From Oenanthe sinensis (taxonomy: Eukaryota > Streptophyta > Magnoliopsida > Apiales > Apiaceae): a DNA stretch of 64,000 nt. This document shows positions 60,100 through 64,000 of the stretch, in pieces (within the stretch, counting starts at the first letter, position 1; the number at the start of each line of letters is the position of its first letter). A program made the translations under genes and the position numbers. Where the stretch lies: contig CM053810.1 in the NCBI GenBank assembly GCA_028671895.1, positions 64,109,501 to 64,173,500 of the forward strand, read 5' to 3'. Under the pieces are notes generated by a model. That model was not told the DNA's origin. It did no database searches and saw only the letters and a program-made list of their open reading frames with translations.

Positions 60100-60790
60100 A
60101 GGCTGCAGCTTTTATTAGTTTACATTGATTTGGATCGGATTTAGCTAAATTCATGTCAAAATTCATTTATTTATAATGGGTCGGATCGAATTGAGAATAT
60201 GATTTTTTTTAAGTCAATATGTATTCAAACCATTAGAATTTTTGATTATCGGATCGGCCTATTCGACCGATTTAATTTTATTTTTTGAATAAAAATTTAT
60301 AATTATTATAATATAAAATCATTCGTAAATACTCATAAAAAACAATATGTACTTATTACTAAAATAATATCACTATAAAAAATAAATGAATGTCACTTGT
60401 TAAGTTTTAGCGTGAAATTAAAAGGACAAAAACTTAGTATCGAATATGAATAAATATCACTTATTAAGTATTAGTATGAAATTAATACTAAAAAAATTAT
60501 CAAGTGTAAACGAATATTATTATACAGTATTAGTGTGAAATTAAAATTAAATTTTTTTATCTGTATTATAAAATTCAAATTCATAATATATAAAATACAT
60601 TATTTTATGTATGTATATATATATATATATCAAATTGGTTTCTTATCGATTCGGAATAAATGAAATTCATATCCGTTTTTTATTGAATCGGACTCTTATC
60701 AGAACAGATTTTTTATGTAACGATTCATATCTATCTATTAAGTATCGGACCGGATCAGGTCGGATATCCGCCCAATTGACAAGCCTAGTT
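60100..60790. mobile_element. diverged inverted-repeat element, GGATCGGAT type
   Basis: The ends carry GGATCGG/CCGATCC-like units (left near 60130-60260, right near 60640-60787) around an AT-rich core. The right end GACAAGCCTAG resembles the TAGGGCTGTCAA ends of the elements near 1.7 and 62.8 kb. There is no clear target duplication. Confidence 0.4.
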
Positions 60791-62757
60791 TCGATCAAGC
60801 AAAAATTGTAGGTTTTTTGGTTATGTTTTTTAGTAATTTTTTTATTAAAGAAAAAGCATGCCCATGAATTATTATTTTTTTAATAAATTAGGTCACCTTT
60901 GAAGTTTGTCAAGAATATTCTTTTACGTATTTTATCAATTCGATAATGACCGGTTTTTCTCTAAAAATTAAATATTTTAATTATATAAAAACAATATGTA
61001 TTACAATAACTTTATTTAATGATATGTAAATTAAAATTATTTAAATAATAATACATAAATATATTATACAGTATATATACACATTATAAAATTTTGTGTT
61101 TAGATATTTTAGATCTAACTTAAAATTAGTTCAATTAAATAATTTGTATTTGTATCGAACACGATATGAAACTCAAAATATTCAATCCAAAATTAATTTA
61201 TTTTATTTTAAATTTGTATCAAATTTAAGAATACGTTAGATTTAATATTCATAGAATAAATATAACTCGAGTTTGATTACTAATTATATCCTATATATAA
61301 TTGGAATAAAAGAGTTAATGTGGTAATATTTGTAGTGGTTGTCATGCTAAAAAATAGAATTTATTTTTAAATATATATATATACACATATAAAAAGAATA
61401 TTATAAATTAAAATAATTAAAAATATAATAATATATTTAAACATAGAAAGGTGTTATAAAAATATTACTTTTATATAACATAAAAAATAAATAAATATAA
61501 ATATAAAATAATTTTATTGTATTAATATTTCTATAAATAAGTAGTATATATTAAAACAATTATATTGTAATTAATTTATATGATTACAATATAAAATTTT
61601 ATATTTAATATCATATAAAATTAAAAATATTAAAATATATAATTAAAATTATAATATATGAAATAAATTATTATAAATTATAATAAATATATATTTAAAA
61701 TATTTAAAAAGTGATCCGTGCATGCAAAAACTAGTAATAAAATAAATTGAGAACTTGGGAAAAAGTAGAGTAAATTTGTTCAAGAAAAAGTAGATACAGT
61801 AAATTGAACAGGGCTAGACTGAAAATCAATGAGATAGCCCATTTATAATTTATAATCCATATACAAGAGGTTCATCTAAATCATAATTCATACCCATGCA
61901 GCCCTCGATCCAAACCCAAACTGTCACGAATCATTCGTACCATTGCTGTTGCGTACAGATCCACCAGAGTTTGCATGAACCCAGGTTGCCTTGTTGTAAA
62001 ATACTTGCTTGCTTGCATGAAATCTGAGTCATTTTGCAGCACATATTTTTATATCTTTTTCTACACACCTAACATTACTCTTTCATTTTATTGTCTTGTC
62101 ATTTTCTATCTCTTTTTTTCCTCTCTCTAATATTTAAATATAGATTTGACACTGTTAAATGCCTAAAATTCTAATACATCCCACCTTGCATAAGGGAACA
62201 GATTGTTGTTGGAGATACATTCTGAATCTGGTCTAATATATTCAAGTATCTAATCCATACTCCTAACTTCCAACCAATTTTCCTATCAGAATAGCACGTA
62301 CCCACACGTAGCATATAAGTATTGTCCGTGTCTCGGAGCTTCACCATGATATATACCATTTCTGCAGTGCCCTCTTTCTCCATTCTTCTTAAATATTAAT
62401 GCATCTTCTCAATCCACCTCACTTGCATCATTCTATATACTTTATCATGCTTACCTAACATATTCATATATATTTTTTTAAGAGTTATGATCTCAACATA
62501 ATAGCCTGCAGCAGACCTAGCTAAGATATATGATCACTTACGATTCCTGTTGAGCATTCTGGAAGACTTGTTAATTTATATATAATATAATAAGACAGAC
62601 CGTCGTCCATCGGTGTTTATTAATTTTTTCTGTTGTAGAAAAATATTGCGAAAACGTTATTGACATACGATCAGCTAATTCGAAGAAATGGAGAGATGCA
62701 TTGAACATATATAGTCGAGGAGAGTGGAGCAGAAGTGCAATTTGAATACATGTCCGT
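60791..62757. other. AT-rich intergenic DNA, no gene seen
   Basis: Very AT-rich, with no frame carrying a domain and no element with readable ends. The less AT-rich part near 61880-62400 also gave no supported exon. Confidence 0.5.
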
Positions 62758-63318
62758 GGGGCTGTCAAAAAAATTCAAAATATTTGATATTTGTTCGGAA
62801 AAAAAATTTGTATTCATATTCGAAATAAATTGGATATTATCCGTATTCGGAATAAACTGGATATTATCCGAATCCGACAATTTCGGATACGAATACGAAT
62901 ATGAGTATAAAAATTATATAGAGTTAGGTTCTATGAAGAACTATTTCATCGGAAAACTTTGGAGAACACTTCTTATTTTGTAAAAATCATCATACTTTTT
63001 ATTTAAAATACATGTGTTTTGTAAATACAAACACAATCGTATGAGAAAATTATTTGAATTCTTAAGAAAATAATGAAAAATATTTACAGAACACATATAT
63101 CTGATTTACATAACATAATAGTACTACATTTCTCATTTCCTTACAAATATCACATTTTTCATGAATAACACGTGTGTTCTCTAAATAAAAATACAACTAA
63201 AAAACTAAATTATGCATTTTGAGAAAAAAATAGTGAAAAAATGTTTACAGTACATGTGTTATGGAAGTACAAAACATATTAGTTCTCCGGAGAAATTCTC
63301 ATTTGAGCTTAGCCCAAG

Positions 63319-63388
<70 letters not shown>

Positions 63389-63690
63389 GTTCAATCTATA
63401 AATATATGTATTTATTTTTAAAATTATATATTTTTCTAAGATATATATATTTATTATACATATATATCATATTAATTTAGAAATTTAAAAATAAAAAATT
63501 TATATTTTAAAATGATTATTTATTTATATTTTCAAAAATGTAAAACAGGATTCGGATTCAGATATTATCCGGATCCGGATATTATTCACCGGATTCGCAT
63601 ATATTATTTTCGGATTCGGATACGATTTCGGATATAGATTCAGATTTCCAGATTCGGATCCGGATACAGGCGGATCCATTTTATAATCAA
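62758..63690. mobile_element. inverted-repeat element related to that at 1.7-2.3 kb
   Basis: It starts near GGGGCTGTCAAAAAAATTC and carries GGATATTATCCGAATCCGAC close to the left end and GATATTATCCGGATCCGG on the right. The right terminus seems lost. A long TA microsatellite lies inside. It is non-coding. Confidence 0.5.
63322..63385. repeat. (AT)n microsatellite
   Basis: About 64 bp of uninterrupted AT dinucleotides within the element at 62758-63690. Confidence 0.95.
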
Positions 63691-64000
63691 TTCATTACTT
63701 CATCCATTTTACATCGATATTTATAATCGATTTCGCTCAATAAATAACAAATTTTAGTGTGATTACAGTAGTGAGCAATTGTTTGGCACATAATAATTGT
63801 TTTGTTCTCACCCTAATCAAATATTTTCTCATGTTCTCAGATTAGTACCATCGAATGTAGTTTGCAGATCAAACATAAATCATATCAAATTCAATTAAAG
63901 AACAAATTAATCTGATTTATTTCGTTCGAAACCTGTTGATAGGAGATTAGGAGCTAACTACAGATCGAAATACACACGGAAGGAAAAAACCGGGCTTCTA

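Noticed and set aside
62735..62983. 82-aa frame with Glu-Tyr repeats
   Set aside because: It derives from ATACGAATACGAATA-type repeats in a non-coding element.

Overview
The window is nuclear DNA of a flowering plant, most likely a eudicot. It is strongly AT-rich, its genes have many short introns, one gene encodes a plastid xanthophyll-cycle enzyme, and the intergenic DNA is full of plant transposon types (Ty1/copia, hAT, Mutator-like, PIF/Harbinger, Stowaway). The species cannot be fixed from the sequence alone. Four host genes can be reconstructed. Three were rebuilt exon by exon from splice sites and reading phase; the fourth is a single open frame.

Layout: 1-7.0 kb is intergenic, with a hAT-like inverted-repeat element near 1.7-2.3 kb and a truncated minus-strand copia element (gag relic plus one LTR, 4.15-7.02 kb). 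At 7.97-14.39 kb (+) lies a 13-exon gene for a CLASRP-type SR-related splicing protein (543 aa). At 14.4-24.4 kb is transposon-rich intergenic DNA with a Gypsy-LTR-like stretch and a 718-bp foldback element with a 10-bp target duplication. At 24.58-25.76 kb (+) is a single-exon gene for a 393-aa protein resembling the SMI1/KNR4 (SUKH) fold. At 25.8-31.3 kb is intergenic DNA with a second foldback copy and a Stowaway MITE. At 31.36-37.44 kb (-) lies a complete 16-exon zeaxanthin epoxidase gene (668 aa). At 39.2-41.5 kb is a dead PIF/Harbinger transposon, and at 42.86-43.88 kb an element with GAGCTCGA-rich ends. At 44.53-59.66 kb (-) is a 13-exon gene for a three-RRM, glycine-rich-tailed RNA-binding protein (414 aa). 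At 59.7-64 kb is intergenic DNA with diverged inverted-repeat elements and a long TA microsatellite.

The most striking structure is intron 2 of the RRM gene (49797-59455, 9.66 kb), which splits the first RRM. About 80% of it resolves into transposons with readable borders: a 2.0-kb hAT-like element containing a Tourist-like MITE and a second hAT-like element; a Stowaway; two solo LTRs of one family in opposite orientations; a 2.9-kb hAT element with transposase remnants and a nested 1.2-kb solo LTR; two Mutator-like foldbacks; and a further hAT-like relic. Eight of these have readable exact or near-exact target-site duplications.

Functionally, two genes (CLASRP-like and the RRM protein) belong to pre-mRNA processing. 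Zeaxanthin epoxidase serves photoprotection and abscisic-acid precursor supply. The SMI1/KNR4-like protein has no assigned role. I infer no operon-like cooperation. Each of the three intron-containing genes carries one GC-AG intron.
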